A stretch of DNA of 5,972 nucleotides from Planctomycetaceae bacterium. Lineage in GTDB: Bacteria; Planctomycetota; Planctomycetia; Pirellulales; Pirellulaceae. A program made the position numbers and the translations under genes. Position 1 is the first letter of the stretch, and the number at the start of each line of letters is the position of its first letter. Positions 5,869 through 5,972 of this stretch are shown in pieces. A model generated the notes under the pieces. That model did no database searches and had not been told where the DNA came from. It saw only the letters and a list, made by a program, of their open reading frames with translations. The stretch covers positions 1 through 5,972 of the forward strand of contig PKCQ01000245.1 in NCBI GenBank assembly GCA_002862265.1. The letters run 5' to 3'.

Positions 5869-5972
5869 TTGCGTTTGCTCGGGCTGTGGTGGTTCCTGTT
5901 AGCAATTAACTCCCCGATTTCTTTGGCTCAAGAGGACGAGCCACGTGATCTACAGATTCAAAAGCTTCAAGG
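5869..5972 (+). CDS. Start of an exported protein of unknown function (cut by window edge)
   Basis: A frame open to the right edge begins at TTG 5869 and reads (M)RLLGLWWFLLAINSPISL, then AQEDEPRDLQIQKLQ. The first part is a good signal peptide: one arginine, a tryptophan- and leucine-rich core, and likely cleavage after SLA, followed by a very polar mature N-terminus. Only 34 codons are visible, so no domain can be named. The start is supported by GGGAGG 9 nt upstream and by the signal peptide beginning exactly there. The frame is open back to 5758, just after a TGA at 5755-5757, with no ATG, so a longer form from GTG 5800 is the main alternative. It lies 200 bp downstream of the PDZ gene on the same strand. 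Both products are exported, so a shared envelope role is possible but unproven. Confidence 0.6.
   Translation, partial: MRLLGLWWFLLAINSPISLAQEDEPRDLQIQKLQ

Overview
The window looks like a piece of a planctomycete chromosome, probably Pirellulaceae. This is inferred from moderate GC, many starts without a clear Shine-Dalgarno sequence, a UVR-motif protein of a type I associate with that group, and an exported PDZ protein with a long proline-rich linker. No 16S or other marker gene is present, so the assignment is tentative.

Layout, left to right. (1) Bases 1-203, minus strand: the N-terminal part of alanine dehydrogenase, cut by the window edge. (2) A 204-bp divergent promoter region. (3) 408-1874, plus: an 11-TM membrane protein of the Nramp fold. 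Its metal-site signatures are replaced: GSGE stands where DPGN is expected, and GGDE is found in TM6 instead of the MPH motif. (4) 1875-2061: an intergenic stretch with two dyad elements, a three-tier hairpin at 1942-1991 and a 14-bp perfect palindrome followed by six T at 2020-2040. (5) 2062-2799, plus: a protein with a helical TPR-like middle and a C-terminal UVR motif. (6) 2882-3289, plus: aspartate 1-decarboxylase PanD with the full catalytic set. (7) 3312-4298, minus: a tandem-GNAT acetyltransferase, convergent with panD and 22 bp away. (8) A 197-bp divergent intergenic region. (9) 4496-5668, plus: a secreted protein with two PDZ domains and a C-terminal coiled coil but no protease domain. 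(10) 5869-5972, plus: the start of another exported protein, cut by the right edge.

How the genes fit together. Most look like single-gene units rather than one operon: strands alternate and gaps run from 22 to about 200 bp. Two links are plausible. The alanine dehydrogenase gene and the unusual Nramp-fold transporter share a divergent promoter region, which raises the possibility that the transporter carries an organic substrate instead of a metal. The PDZ protein and the following signal-peptide ORF are both exported and on the same strand. PanD makes beta-alanine for pantothenate and CoA, but no other pan gene is visible here.

I see no rRNA, tRNA, CRISPR array, insertion sequence, phage gene or defence system. 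The best leads for novelty are the GSGE Nramp-type transporter, the protease-less double-PDZ protein, the UVR/helical-repeat protein and the hairpin at 1942-1991.
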